A DNA stretch of 53,321 nucleotides from an uncultured Eubacteriales bacterium (GCA_900549225.1 URNP01000009.1:1-53321); one strand, 5' to 3'. Positions 38,359 to 46,544 are shown, counted from the stretch's first letter. Notes: generated by a model from the sequence alone, not told the origin. Numbers and translations: made by a program.

Positions 38359-39201
38359 CTACACACCCGAATATGCGCTGAAACCGCCGTCAATGGGAAG
38401 GACTACACCGGTGATGAAACCTGCTGCTTCTTCACTCAAAAGGAAGAGGGTTGCGCCCACAAGTTCCTCAACTTCGCCAAATCTTTCCATAGGGGTTGCG
38501 TTCAGGATTTTCTTTGTTCTGGGAGTTGCGTTGCCCTCTGCGTCAAAGAGCAATGCTCTGTTTTGATTGGTCACAAAAAATCCCGGTGCAATTGCGTTGA
38601 CACGGATGCCCACCTTTGCAAAGTGCACTGCAAGCCACTCTGTAAAGTTGCTGATGCCTGCCTTTGCCGCGCTGTATGCAGGGATTTTGGTGAGGGGTGT
38701 AAAGGCGTTCATTGATGAAATGTTCAGGACGGAACAGCCCTTTCTTCCAACCATACCTTTGCAGAAAACTTGGGTGGGGAGGAAACTGCCGATGAAGTTC
38801 AGTTCAAAGACAAATCTCACCCCGCCTGCGTCAAGGTCAAAAAAGTCCTTGTCCACTTGCTTTTCAAAGGTGCAGTATTCATTGTCCGTAGTGGCACGAG
38901 GGTTATTTCCGCCTGCGCCGTTGATGAGGATGTCGGTGACGCCCAAATCCTTTTCAATTTCTTCACGGACGGCTTCAAGATTTTCCTTGTCAAGGACGTT
39001 TGTCTTGTATGCCTTTGCCACACCGCCTTCTGCGACTATTTCATTTGCCACAGCCTCTGCTGCTTCAAGATTGAGGTCAAGGAGTGCAACCTTTGCGCCG
39101 TTTGATGCAAGGGCCTTTGCAAGGCATCCGCAGATGACTCCGCCTGCTCCTGTGATGACAACAACTTTATTGTTCAAATTGATGCTGATAGGTGTTTTCA
39201 T
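38359..39201 (-). CDS. SDR-family D-mannonate oxidoreductase
   Basis: A 280-residue short-chain dehydrogenase: NAD(P) site TGAGGVICGCLA, NGAGGNNP, catalytic Ser in NISSMNAF, Tyr-Lys in AYSAAKAG, and APGFFVTNQNR. Enterobacterial UxuB belongs to a different (polyol dehydrogenase) family; many Clostridia use this SDR for fructuronate to mannonate. Its position between uxuA and eda, with uxaC upstream, supports that assignment, and no other mannonate dehydrogenase is present in the cluster. AAGGATAAT precedes the start. Confidence 0.85.
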   Translation of the reverse strand: MKTPISINLNNKVVVITGAGGVICGCLAKALASNGAKVALLDLNLEAAEAVANEIVAEGGVAKAYKTNVLDKENLEAVREEIEKDLGVTDILINGAGGNNPRATTDNEYCTFEKQVDKDFFDLDAGGVRFVFELNFIGSFLPTQVFCKGMVGRKGCSVLNISSMNAFTPLTKIPAYSAAKAGISNFTEWLAVHFAKVGIRVNAIAPGFFVTNQNRALLFDAEGNATPRTKKILNATPMERFGEVEELVGATLFLLSEEAAGFITGVVLPIDGGFSAYSGV

Positions 39202-39244
39202 AATTATCCTTTTCCTTTTAGGGTTTTGTTTAGATTTATTTTGA

Positions 39245-40288
39245 CTACTTGTTGAATCTGTTGAGGGTTTCCCATACGCCGTTGATATAACTTGCGCCCA
39301 GTGCTCTATCGTAAAGACCGTATCCGGGCTTGCCTTCTTCCCCCCAAATCATTCTGCCGTGATCGGGGCGGAGATAGCCGTCAAAGTTGTTGTCATAGAG
39401 GGCTTTCATAATGCCGAGGATGTCAAGCGTGCCTGCGGATTGGTCGTGAGCACACTCCTCAAATCCATTGTCAAAGACACGGATATTTCTCACGTGCATA
39501 AAGTGGATTCTGCCCATCTTTGCGTACTTGTCGACCATTGCAACAAGGTCGTTGTTTTTATCTGCACCCAGTGAGCCCGTGCAGAAAGTGAGACCGTTAT
39601 TGGGACTGTCAACAAGGGAGAGGAATCTGTCGATATTCTTCTCGTTGGTGATGATACGAGGCAGGCCAAAGATATCCCACGGGGGATCATCGGGGTGGAT
39701 TGCCATGTTGATGCCACACTCCTCTGCAACGGGGATTATGCGTTCAAGGAAGTAGCCAAGGTTTTCCCATAACTTTTCACTATCCACGGCTTTATATTGC
39801 TCAAACAGACGTTTTAAGTCCTCTTTTTGATAACTTGCGTCCCAACCGGGCAAGTTCATATCATCAACCAAAGGGTCCTTGCCGTCAAGTTGTTCGCCGT
39901 AGTATACAAGGCTTGTTGAGCCGTCTTCTGCCAACTTGTCCAATTGTGTTCTTGTCCAGTCAAAGACGGGCATGAAGTTGTAGCAAATGCACTTGACGCC
40001 CACTTCACCAAGACGACGAATATTCTCGCAGTAGTTGGCGATATACTTGTCTCTTGTGGGGAGGCCAAGTTTGATGTCTTCGTGGACGGGAACGGACTCG
40101 ATGACTTCTGCTTTAAGTCCGTGAGCCTCTGCTTCTCTCACAAGTGTTGCAATGCTTTCTCTGGGCCACACTTCGCCTACGGGCACGTCATAGACTGCTG
40201 TCACAACACTGTACATGTTGGGGATTTGTCTTATGTAGTCAAGGGGGATTCTGTCACCAAGACCATACCATCTAAAAGTCAGTTTCAT
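39245..40288 (-). CDS. uxuA: Mannonate dehydratase
   Basis: Dehydrates D-mannonate to 2-keto-3-deoxygluconate. The 347-residue protein matches UxuA from the first residues (MKLTFRWYGLGDRIPLDYIR, QIPNMYSVV) through CYNFMPVFDWTRTQL, MAIHPDDPPWDIFGLPRI (metal-binding His and Asp), CTGSLGADKNNDL, HFMHVRNI and RPDHGRMIW. The start at 40288 is preceded by GGAG within the end of uxaC, which stops only 1 base earlier, so the two are tightly coupled. Confidence 0.97.
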   Translation of the reverse strand: MKLTFRWYGLGDRIPLDYIRQIPNMYSVVTAVYDVPVGEVWPRESIATLVREAEAHGLKAEVIESVPVHEDIKLGLPTRDKYIANYCENIRRLGEVGVKCICYNFMPVFDWTRTQLDKLAEDGSTSLVYYGEQLDGKDPLVDDMNLPGWDASYQKEDLKRLFEQYKAVDSEKLWENLGYFLERIIPVAEECGINMAIHPDDPPWDIFGLPRIITNEKNIDRFLSLVDSPNNGLTFCTGSLGADKNNDLVAMVDKYAKMGRIHFMHVRNIRVFDNGFEECAHDQSAGTLDILGIMKALYDNNFDGYLRPDHGRMIWGEEGKPGYGLYDRALGASYINGVWETLNRFNK

Positions 40289-40289
40289 A

Positions 40290-41675
40290 TCAAACTCCAA
40301 AATATATTTTTGCATTGTCAATGCAAACGTTTTTCACAAGATTTTCAAGGGTTTCCTTGTCGTCGGGATATTCACCGCTTTCAACCCACTCACCAACAAG
40401 TGAGCAGAATATTCTGCGGAAATAGTCGTGTCGAGCGTATGAGGTGAAGCTTCTGCTGTCTGTGAGCATGCCGTTGAAAAGACCAAGTCCGCCTGTTGAA
40501 GCCAGCACTCTCATCTGCTCTTTTATGCCGTCACGATGGTCCATAAACCACCAGGCTGCACCCAGTTGAATCTTGCCTCTTTCTCCTCCTTGGAAGTCAC
40601 CGATGAGGGTGGCAAGAGGATAATAGGCGGTGGGATTCAGAGTGTAGATTATTGTCTTAGGAAGGCCTCCGTTTTGCTCAACGTAGTCAAGGAAATCCCT
40701 TGCATTGTTGACGTTGAGGACGTTTGCCACACTGTCGCCGCCCACGTCAACGCCACATCTGTCAAAAAGGACTGTGTTGCAGTTGCGGATGACACCTACG
40801 TGCAGTTGCATCACCATGCCCCTGTCACGAAGCATCATTGCAATGTGTGCCATAAGGGTAAACTGGAATTCCGCCTTGTCTTTATCATCAATGAATTTTT
40901 CATCAAGTCTATCTTTAATGATGTCGTCGCATTTACTGACGTCTCCGTATCCAAAGGGGAAATCTTCCATGCCGATGTCCACTGCGGTTGCGCCGTTTGC
41001 CACAAAGAAATCAAGGCGTCTTTCAACTGCTTCAAGAAGTTCATTGAATCCTTTGATTTCAACCCCTGCCACTTCACCCAGTTTCTTGACGTAGTCTGCA
41101 TAGTCAGGCTTGTCGATGTTGATGAGACGGTCTGCTCTAAAACAAGGAAGCACCTTAAAGGGGTTGTCTTCACCTGCAATTGCTCTATGGACGGAAAGGT
41201 CGTCAACGGGGTCGTCTGTGGTGACAACTGCACAAACGTTTGAACGTTCAATCAGTTTCTTTGCAGAAAAACTGCCGTCAGCCATCTTTTCAAGGGTGCG
41301 AGTCCAAATCTCCTCTGCGTTTTTAGGGCAAATGGGGAGAGTGAGGTCAAAATACTTTTTCAGTTCAAGGTGTGCCCAGTGATAGACAGGGTTGCCGATA
41401 AAGTGAGGCAAAGCCTCAGCAAAGCGGAAAAACTTCTCTTTGTCGTCGCCGTCACCGGTGATGAACTTCTCGTCAACGCCGTATGCTCTCATAATGCGCC
41501 ACTTGTAGTGGTCGCCGTTGAGCCACAATTCCGTCAAATTTGAAAAAACCTTGTCGCCAAGGATATCTTGGGGAGCAAGGTGGCAGTGATAATCAAAAAT
41601 AGGCAGGGACTTTGCGTATTCGTAAAGTTCCACTGCTTTGTCGTTTTCAAGAAAAACTTTATTGTCAAAAAACAT
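40290..41675 (-). CDS. uxaC: Glucuronate isomerase
   Basis: Isomerises D-glucuronate to D-fructuronate (and galacturonate to tagaturonate). The 461-residue amidohydrolase-like protein shows FDYHCHLAPQDI near the N-terminus, LWLNGDHYKWRIMRAYGV, NPVYHWAHLELKKYF, TTDDPVDDL, and the C-terminal AAWWFMDHRDGIKEQM and MLTDSRSFTSYARHDYFRR. GGAAGAAAAA precedes the start at 41675. It is the first gene of the minus-strand catabolic operon, divergent from the AraC regulator. Confidence 0.96.
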   Translation of the reverse strand: MFFDNKVFLENDKAVELYEYAKSLPIFDYHCHLAPQDILGDKVFSNLTELWLNGDHYKWRIMRAYGVDEKFITGDGDDKEKFFRFAEALPHFIGNPVYHWAHLELKKYFDLTLPICPKNAEEIWTRTLEKMADGSFSAKKLIERSNVCAVVTTDDPVDDLSVHRAIAGEDNPFKVLPCFRADRLINIDKPDYADYVKKLGEVAGVEIKGFNELLEAVERRLDFFVANGATAVDIGMEDFPFGYGDVSKCDDIIKDRLDEKFIDDKDKAEFQFTLMAHIAMMLRDRGMVMQLHVGVIRNCNTVLFDRCGVDVGGDSVANVLNVNNARDFLDYVEQNGGLPKTIIYTLNPTAYYPLATLIGDFQGGERGKIQLGAAWWFMDHRDGIKEQMRVLASTGGLGLFNGMLTDSRSFTSYARHDYFRRIFCSLVGEWVESGEYPDDKETLENLVKNVCIDNAKIYFGV

Positions 41676-41775
41676 TTTTTCTTCCTTTTTTAGGTTGCGT
41701 CTTTTGCAGCGTTGTGGTCGCTTTGCAATCACAACGGCGTATGCATGGATTAGATAGTATTCACTTTATAGCTGT

Positions 41776-41812
41776 ATTATACTACTGCATTTTTTGTCAG
41801 TAAATTGACAAA
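41776..41812 (-). promoter_or_regulatory. uxaC promoter with overlapping palindromic operator
   Basis: On the minus strand TTTACT (41804-41799), a 17-base spacer, TATAAT (41781-41776). The inverted repeat TTTGTCA-gtaaat-TGACAAA (41793-41812) covers the -35 box. A regulator bound there, such as the adjacent AraC protein, would control the catabolic operon. On the plus strand an extended -10 (TGCTATATT, 41836-41844) may serve the regulator gene. Confidence 0.55.
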
Positions 41813-41860
41813 ATTGCGAAATAACTTGCAAATCTTGCTATATTGGACTAAAATTGAAGT

Positions 41861-42724
41861 ATGAGAGAAAATATCACCACAAAATGGCAATCTTCACAGC
41901 TTATGTCAAAGAAAGATTTCGAAGTAAATCTTTACCGTGATAAGTATTTCAAAACCGTCGAAATGCACTCCCATGATTTTTATGAGGTATACTGCTTCAT
42001 CGGGGGGGCAGTTGACTATATCGTTGAGGACGGCCTATATCGTTTGCAAGCGGGGGACGTTTTGCTCATCCCCCCAAACTATCTGCACCAACCCAACGTC
42101 AAGGACGGAAGCAAGTCCTATGACCGCATCGTGCTGTGGATAAATCCTGCCTACGTCAAGCGTCTTTCCTCCCCCTCAACCGACCTTGCCACCTGCTTTC
42201 AAAAGGCAAAGGAAAAGGGTGCTTATCTTGTGAGAAACTCCGCTCTTTCTGACAAACTTGTCACCGAGCTTATTGCAGTCATCGAAAATGAAAACTCCAA
42301 CTCTTTTGGTGCGGACTTGACTGCAGAAAATCACGTCATCACCGTCCTCACCCTTTTAGGCGCTCATTATCTTAAAAACAGGCAAGCAAAACAGGCGGAA
42401 CAATCCAAGATTATATCCCGTGCAATCGAGTATATTTCCGAGCATCTAACCGAGCCAATCACCCTTGACGACATATCAAACGCACTGTATACCAACAAAT
42501 ATTATTTTGCCCATCTTTTCAAGGAAGAAACCGGCGTTTCACCCCACAATTATATCCTGAAAAAACGCCTGCTTATGTCCAAGGAATTGATTGAGCAAGG
42601 TCTGTCCATAACTGACGTTTACGTGCGCTGTGGATTCTCTGACTACACCCACTTTTTCCGCGCCTTCAAAAAGGAATTTGACCTGACTCCAAAGCAATAT
42701 TTCCACCTTATGAAAGCCATCTAA
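41861..42724 (+). CDS. AraC-family regulator of the hexuronate cluster
   Basis: A 287-residue transcription factor. N-terminal cupin sensing domain (about 15-100; MHSHDFYEVYCFIGGAVDYIVEDG, LLIPPNYLHQP) and a C-terminal pair of helix-turn-helix motifs (about 185-285; ITLDDISNALYTNKYYFAHLFKEETGVSP and ITDVYVRCGFSDYTHFFRAFKKEFDLTPKQY). It is divergent from uxaC, with a palindrome in the shared region, and most likely senses a hexuronate or pathway intermediate. Its Shine-Dalgarno site is weak (TTGAAG). Confidence 0.92.
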   Translation: MRENITTKWQSSQLMSKKDFEVNLYRDKYFKTVEMHSHDFYEVYCFIGGAVDYIVEDGLYRLQAGDVLLIPPNYLHQPNVKDGSKSYDRIVLWINPAYVKRLSSPSTDLATCFQKAKEKGAYLVRNSALSDKLVTELIAVIENENSNSFGADLTAENHVITVLTLLGAHYLKNRQAKQAEQSKIISRAIEYISEHLTEPITLDDISNALYTNKYYFAHLFKEETGVSPHNYILKKRLLMSKELIEQGLSITDVYVRCGFSDYTHFFRAFKKEFDLTPKQYFHLMKAI

Positions 42725-42727
42725 AAC

Positions 42728-42850
42728 CTTATAATAAACTGTTTGGTTGATCAAACAATACTATATAATGACAGAATCGAGATACGATTTACAAGCCCGA
42801 TAACAAAGAGTCCTGACGATTGTCAGGGCTTTTTATTATGCTCAAATTCA
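42728..42850 (+). pseudogene. C-terminal remnant of a large serine recombinase
   Basis: The frame reads LVDQTILYNDRIEIRF and then PDDCQGF, the C-terminal pattern of clostridial large serine recombinases; the catalytic N-terminus is absent. The start of the fragment appears frameshifted. It follows the AraC gene directly and probably marks an old integration edge of the hexuronate cluster. A relative lies at 45690. Confidence 0.65.
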
Positions 42851-42941
42851 ACGACTATTTCATGTTACGACAAAATTACAGGCATATTTGTCAACGAGCC
42901 TTTTTATTGCATCGTGAAACTATAATTTTCCCAAAATAGCA

Positions 42942-42983
42942 TAAAAAAAGAATACAAGTTGAGGGGTTCAACTTGTATTCTGA
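42942..42983. terminator. Perfect 14-bp hairpin at a gene-truncation junction
   Basis: AGAATACAAGTTGA-gggg-TTCAACTTGTATTCT preceded by seven A; followed by ACTGGTGGACC, like the CCACCA end of a tRNA read on the minus strand. It adjoins the broken M28 peptidase. Confidence 0.75.
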
Positions 42984-42994
42984 CTGGTGGACCT

Positions 42995-43165
42995 TTCGCA
43001 ACCGCAGTCGTGTTTGAGGTAGTCCGCCATATATTCGCACGCCATTTTTTCGCCCTCACTGCCGGGATCGCGCTTTGGCATATCGTTGCAAATATGCGCG
43101 ATTTCGTCGCACATAAACTTTGCGCTTTGCGCCTTGTTGTCGATAAGTTTTTGAAGTTTTCCCAT
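42995..43165 (-). pseudogene. Truncated M28 family peptidase (N-terminal fragment)
   Basis: About 57 codons survive (MGKLQKLIDNKAQSAKF, CDEIAHICNDMPKRDPGSEG, EYMADYLKHDCGCE). This resembles the first segment of M28-type aminopeptidases in Clostridia; the zinc-binding body is missing. The reading frame breaks at a sequence ending GGTCCACCA next to a strong hairpin. A run of nine C (43176-43184) lies just upstream, in the Shine-Dalgarno position on the minus strand. The 43186-43579 interval beyond it shows no gene. Confidence 0.55.
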
Positions 43166-43579
43166 AAACTTTTTTCCCCCCCCCTCGAATAAGATAAATT
43201 TATTATACAATACATATATAAATCATTTTAATATGCGTTTTCGACAAAAGCCGACGCGAAAATCGACAATATGCGGATTTTGTATTATTAAAATTTCATA
43301 AAAAACCAACGACGGCAACAAAGAAAAGCGTATAGCGCAGTTAAGAAAAACGAGCGGTGGCAGTCGTTGAAACCGTATGCGGCGGTAAAGATGTGCGCGC
43401 GGTGGAAAATATATAAACCGTATACGGCACATTGCAAAAAACTTGAAACGAAATTCGGTAAAACGTAATGCGGCAAAGAAAATAAAGGCGTGCATAATCA
43501 GCAAAGTATTTTCATTTCCCGCTTTGCTAAAATGCGATTTTGTGATATGATATTTTTATCAAAACGAGTGAGGCGGAAT

Positions 43580-44374
43580 ATGCAGGAAAAATGCAGTTGT
43601 TCAAAAGAACCTATCGGCACGATTCCTATCGTGCGAGTGATTGACAAAATCGATGAAATGTTTGAAAAAGACGATTTGCAAGGCGCAAAGCGCGTTCTCG
43701 AATACTGGGAAAAAGAAGCAAAAGGCTTGAACGATAACAAAGGACTTTTGGAAGTGCTAAGCGAGCAAATCGGGCTTTACCGCAAACTCGGCGACAAAGA
43801 AAAAGGTCTCGCCGCCGTGGACGAAGCACTTGCGATTTTGGCATGTAGCGGCACTTGTTCGAGCGTTGGCGACGCGACAATTTATCTTAATTGCGCCACG
43901 ACTATGAAAGCGTTCGGAAAGGCGCAAGAAGCGATAAAGTACTACGAGATTGCAAAAGAGCGGTACGAAAAATCGCTTGAAAAAGACGACTATCGTCTTG
44001 CGGGACTGTACAACAATTACGCCACCGCGCTTTGCGATTTGCAAAGATTTTCAGAGGGCAGGGCGTACTATCGAAAGGCAATAGACTTGCTCAAAAACAA
44101 AGGCGGTTTTTGCGAACTTGCGGTGTCCTATGTCAATCTTGCGCACCTTGCGTTTAGCGAGGCGCAAAGCAAGGGCGAAACCTGTGACGAGGAAGTGGAA
44201 AACCTTTTGAACCTTGCATACGAGTGCCTTGATGACAAGTCGCTTGTTCGTGACGGAAACTATGCGTTCGTATGCTCGAAGTGCGCGCCGTCTTTTGAGT
44301 TTTTCGGATATTTCATTCAAAAAGCGGAACTCGAGAACAGAGCGAAACAAATCTACGAAAATAACAGAAAATAA
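43580..44374 (+). CDS. Tetratricopeptide-repeat protein
   Basis: A 264-residue all-helical protein with about four TPR units (roughly residues 20-55, 65-100, 110-145, 150-190), e.g. AIKYYEIAKERYEKSLEKDD followed by LAGLYNNYATALCDLQRFSEG and AYYRKAI. N-terminus contains a Cys pair (KCSCSKEP). No signal peptide. GAGGCGG lies 5 bases before the ATG. It is followed after 44 bases by a DUF4037 protein, a neighbour pairing that suggests the TPR protein binds or regulates it. Confidence 0.8.
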   Translation: MQEKCSCSKEPIGTIPIVRVIDKIDEMFEKDDLQGAKRVLEYWEKEAKGLNDNKGLLEVLSEQIGLYRKLGDKEKGLAAVDEALAILACSGTCSSVGDATIYLNCATTMKAFGKAQEAIKYYEIAKERYEKSLEKDDYRLAGLYNNYATALCDLQRFSEGRAYYRKAIDLLKNKGGFCELAVSYVNLAHLAFSEAQSKGETCDEEVENLLNLAYECLDDKSLVRDGNYAFVCSKCAPSFEFFGYFIQKAELENRAKQIYENNRK

Positions 44375-44418
44375 GTTTTATCAAGTGTATATCGATAGAT
44401 AAAACGGCGATTTTGAAT

Positions 44419-45345
44419 ATGAAAGGACTTGAAGAAGCAAGAAAGTTTTATGAAGAAGCGGGTGCGGAAATGATAAGCCGCAATTTTGGCGACTTTGAAA
44501 ATCGCATTGCGGTCGGGCTTGTCGGACACGGTTCGGAGTGCTTTGGATTTGACGACCAAACCTCGCGCGACCACGATTTTGAAACGGGATTCTGCATTTG
44601 GCTTACCAAAGATGACGAGGAGAAAATCGGATTCCGCCTTATGCGTGCCTACGACAAACTTGTCAAAAGCGTCAACGGAGAGCGCGCGGACAGAGTGGTG
44701 GAAAACGGTTTTCAAGGCGTTTTCGTCACGGGCGACTTTTATCGTAGATATACGGGTTGCGACGGCGCGCCTAAAACGTGGCAGGACTGGCTTTATACAA
44801 ACAGCGCATACTTTGCCGAAGCAACCAACGGTGAAGTGTTCCGCGACGACTTGGGCGAGTTTACCAAAATCCGCAACGAGATTTTGCACGGTATGCCCGA
44901 AGATGTGCGAATCAAGAAAATAGGTTCGTGTTCGTTGAAAGCCGCTCAATCGGGGCAGTACAACTATGCGCGTTGCCTTGCGCACGGCGAAGAAGGCGCG
45001 GCTATGCTTGCGCTTTTCGAGTTTGTCACAAACGCAATCGAACTTGCCTTTTTGCTTAATCGCAAACATTGTCCGTATTACAAATGGGCGCTGCGCTCGA
45101 TGGACGGACTCGACAAATTTGCCGAACTGAAACAACCACTCGAATATCTTTTGACCGCAGACAACGACAAGGCGGGGCAGAGCGTGAAAAAGGCTATCGT
45201 CGAGGACATAAGCCTTGCGCTTGCAAACGAAATCAACGCGCAATTCGATCTGGGCGTGGAAGGCGGTTTTTTGGAGCCGTATGCATACGCCATACAAAAA
45301 CGTATAAAAAACTCCGATATACGCAATCTGCACATCGTGCTGTGA
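44419..45345 (+). CDS. DUF4037 nucleotidyltransferase-like protein
   Basis: A 308-residue cytoplasmic protein. GLVGHGSECFGFDDQTSRDH near residue 35 followed by DFETGF is the DUF4037 signature and resembles the minimal nucleotidyltransferase pattern hG[GS]..x..D-x-D. The remaining two thirds are helical (LGEFTKIRNEILHGMPEDVR is a candidate HEPN-like segment, RN..LHG). Biochemical function is not established. The ATG at 44419 has only a weak upstream site. It sits between the TPR gene and an ABM gene on the same strand. Confidence 0.75.
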   Translation: MKGLEEARKFYEEAGAEMISRNFGDFENRIAVGLVGHGSECFGFDDQTSRDHDFETGFCIWLTKDDEEKIGFRLMRAYDKLVKSVNGERADRVVENGFQGVFVTGDFYRRYTGCDGAPKTWQDWLYTNSAYFAEATNGEVFRDDLGEFTKIRNEILHGMPEDVRIKKIGSCSLKAAQSGQYNYARCLAHGEEGAAMLALFEFVTNAIELAFLLNRKHCPYYKWALRSMDGLDKFAELKQPLEYLLTADNDKAGQSVKKAIVEDISLALANEINAQFDLGVEGGFLEPYAYAIQKRIKNSDIRNLHIVL

Positions 45346-45353
45346 CGACATAT

Positions 45354-45686
45354 ATGATAACCATAAATATTTACTACAAAGGCGAAAACGGCAATGCAAA
45401 ACGCTTTGCCGATGAAATGACAAAGAGCGGACTCGTCGATGAGATTCGCAACGAAGAAGGCAATCTGGGATATTCTTACTTCTTTTCGTCGGACGATCCG
45501 GACGTCGTTCTTCTGATTGACAAATGGAAAGACCAATCGACAATCGACGTCCATCACTCGTCACCTATGATGAAAGAGATTGCACGCCTTCGCGACAAAT
45601 ATTCTTTGTCGATGCGGGTTGAAAGATTCGTCCTTGACGAGAATGAAAAGCAAGACGAAAAATATATGACGAAAAGCACTTTCTGA
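45354..45686 (+). CDS. ABM-domain putative quinol monooxygenase
   Basis: A 110-residue ferredoxin-fold protein of the antibiotic biosynthesis monooxygenase superfamily (YgiN-like): ITINIYYKGENGNAKRFADE, then NLGYSYFFSSDDPDVVLLIDKWKDQ and the His pair in DVHHSSPMMKEI. It starts 8 bases after the DUF4037 stop and is probably in the same transcript. Members of the fold act on quinols or haem-like compounds; the substrate here is unknown. Confidence 0.85.
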   Translation: MITINIYYKGENGNAKRFADEMTKSGLVDEIRNEEGNLGYSYFFSSDDPDVVLLIDKWKDQSTIDVHHSSPMMKEIARLRDKYSLSMRVERFVLDENEKQDEKYMTKSTF

Positions 45687-45689
45687 CAA

Positions 45690-46190
45690 TTGCAGATATG
45701 CCGCGTAGAGTCGTTGGAACTGATTATGGCAAGCAAATTTGCGCTACAAGAAGGAATCATAACTCCAAGCACAAAAGAACGGCTAAATATGTTGGAATCG
45801 GACAAAGCCGAAATCGAAGAACAAATTGCAAAAGAAGAACTTGCATTATCAAAGCAAATATCAAGAGATGAGCTGGAATATTATTTACGACGGGCTATTA
45901 AGTCATCACCAAAAATACTACTCAACAACCTAGTAGATAAAGTGATTGTTTACAATGACAAAATAGAAATCTACTACAAATATTGCCACAAAATCCCCGA
46001 TGATCCCGACGATCAACGGGGATATTTTTTTGAAGAATTAAGAATCCAAATCAATTGTGGAAAGAGAAACAGACAGTTTTTGCCCATTATGATAGACCAT
46101 CAAAAAATGATTGCAAGTGTCAAATATATTCTCAATAGAAGAAAAAAGATGTTGGCACCGATAAATTATAAAAAAAGACCCATCCTAGCC
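45690..46190 (+). pseudogene. C-terminal remnant of a large serine recombinase
   Basis: LQEGIITPSTKERLNMLESD, then EEQIAKEELALSKQISRDEL and LLNNLVDKVIVYNDKIEIYY match the coiled-coil and C-terminal part of clostridial large serine recombinases. The resolvase catalytic domain and zinc domain are missing. Beyond about 46190 the frame runs into a terminator hairpin and a partial tRNA 3' end (the VEPRGF-type read-through), so that part is not protein. It abuts a 22-bp direct repeat of tRNA-Ala, consistent with a former integrase at its target. Confidence 0.75.
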
Positions 46191-46245
46191 AGTCAAAACG
46201 TCACTGGTGCGGATGGGTACCTATTGGTGGAGCCAAGGGGATTCG
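46163..46245 (-). repeat. Partial tRNA-Ala 3' end plus terminator (attachment-site-like)
   Basis: 46224-46245 is an exact 22-base copy of the 3' end of tRNA-Ala (46412-46433), from the T-arm to the CCA end. On the minus strand it is followed by a hairpin CCCATCC..GGATGGG and seven T, the same type as at 32104. The pair of 22-base direct repeats 188 bases apart resembles att sites left by an integrative element that used the tRNA 3' end. Confidence 0.7.
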
Positions 46246-46380
46246 TAGGAAGTGTACCTATGACGCTTCCGTAATAGCGTAGTGGGTGAACTTGTTCACA
46301 AAACGAAGCGTCAGCCCGCAGGGGTTTTTGTTGCAAGGCAACACCACGATAAAATCGTGGGGAATCCCTTGTCTTAAACA

Positions 46381-46412
46381 AAAAAATATCGTACGATATG
46401 TACGATATTTTT
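46381..46412 (-). terminator. tRNA-Ala terminator
   Basis: AAAAATATCGTA-catatcg-TACGATATTTTT immediately behind the CCA end on the minus strand. Confidence 0.8.
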
Positions 46413-46488
46413 TGGTGGAGCCAAGGGGATTCGAACCCCTGACCTTTTGAATGCCATTCAAACGCGCTACCAACTGCGCCATGACCCC
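46413..46488 (-). tRNA. tRNA-Ala (GGC)
   Basis: 76 bases with encoded CCA. Acceptor GGGGTCA pairs with TGGCTCC and keeps the G3-U70 alanine identity pair. D-arm GCGCAGTTGGTAGCGC, anticodon stem TTTGA/TCAAA with loop ATGGCAT (anticodon GGC), variable AGGTC, T-arm AGGGG-TTCGAAT-CCCCT, discriminator A. All four stems fold. Confidence 0.97.
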
Positions 46489-46515
46489 ACGTCGTTTTCG
46501 TTGTTTTGCTCACAT

Positions 46516-46544
46516 ATATTACAACATTTTCACGATATAGACAA
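46516..46544 (-). promoter_or_regulatory. tRNA-Ala promoter
   Basis: On the minus strand TTGTCT (46544-46539), a 17-base spacer, TAATAT (46521-46516), about 28 bases ahead of the tRNA. Confidence 0.65.

Noticed and set aside
42809..42836. Intrinsic terminator of the AraC gene at TCCTGAC..GTCAGGGC
   Set aside because: The stem coincides with codons for the conserved recombinase motif PDDCQGF; a similar stem occurs at the same place in the other recombinase remnant, so it is primarily coding sequence, though it could still terminate.
43580..45686. Toxin-antitoxin or defence island
   Set aside because: The DUF4037 protein has nucleotidyltransferase-like residues, but gene sizes, an ABM neighbour and absence of a short antitoxin-like gene do not support it beyond speculation.
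46191..46274. Extension of the recombinase remnant through the tRNA-like region
   Set aside because: The read-through residues (LLVEPRG) are the translation of a tRNA 3' end and terminator, not protein.
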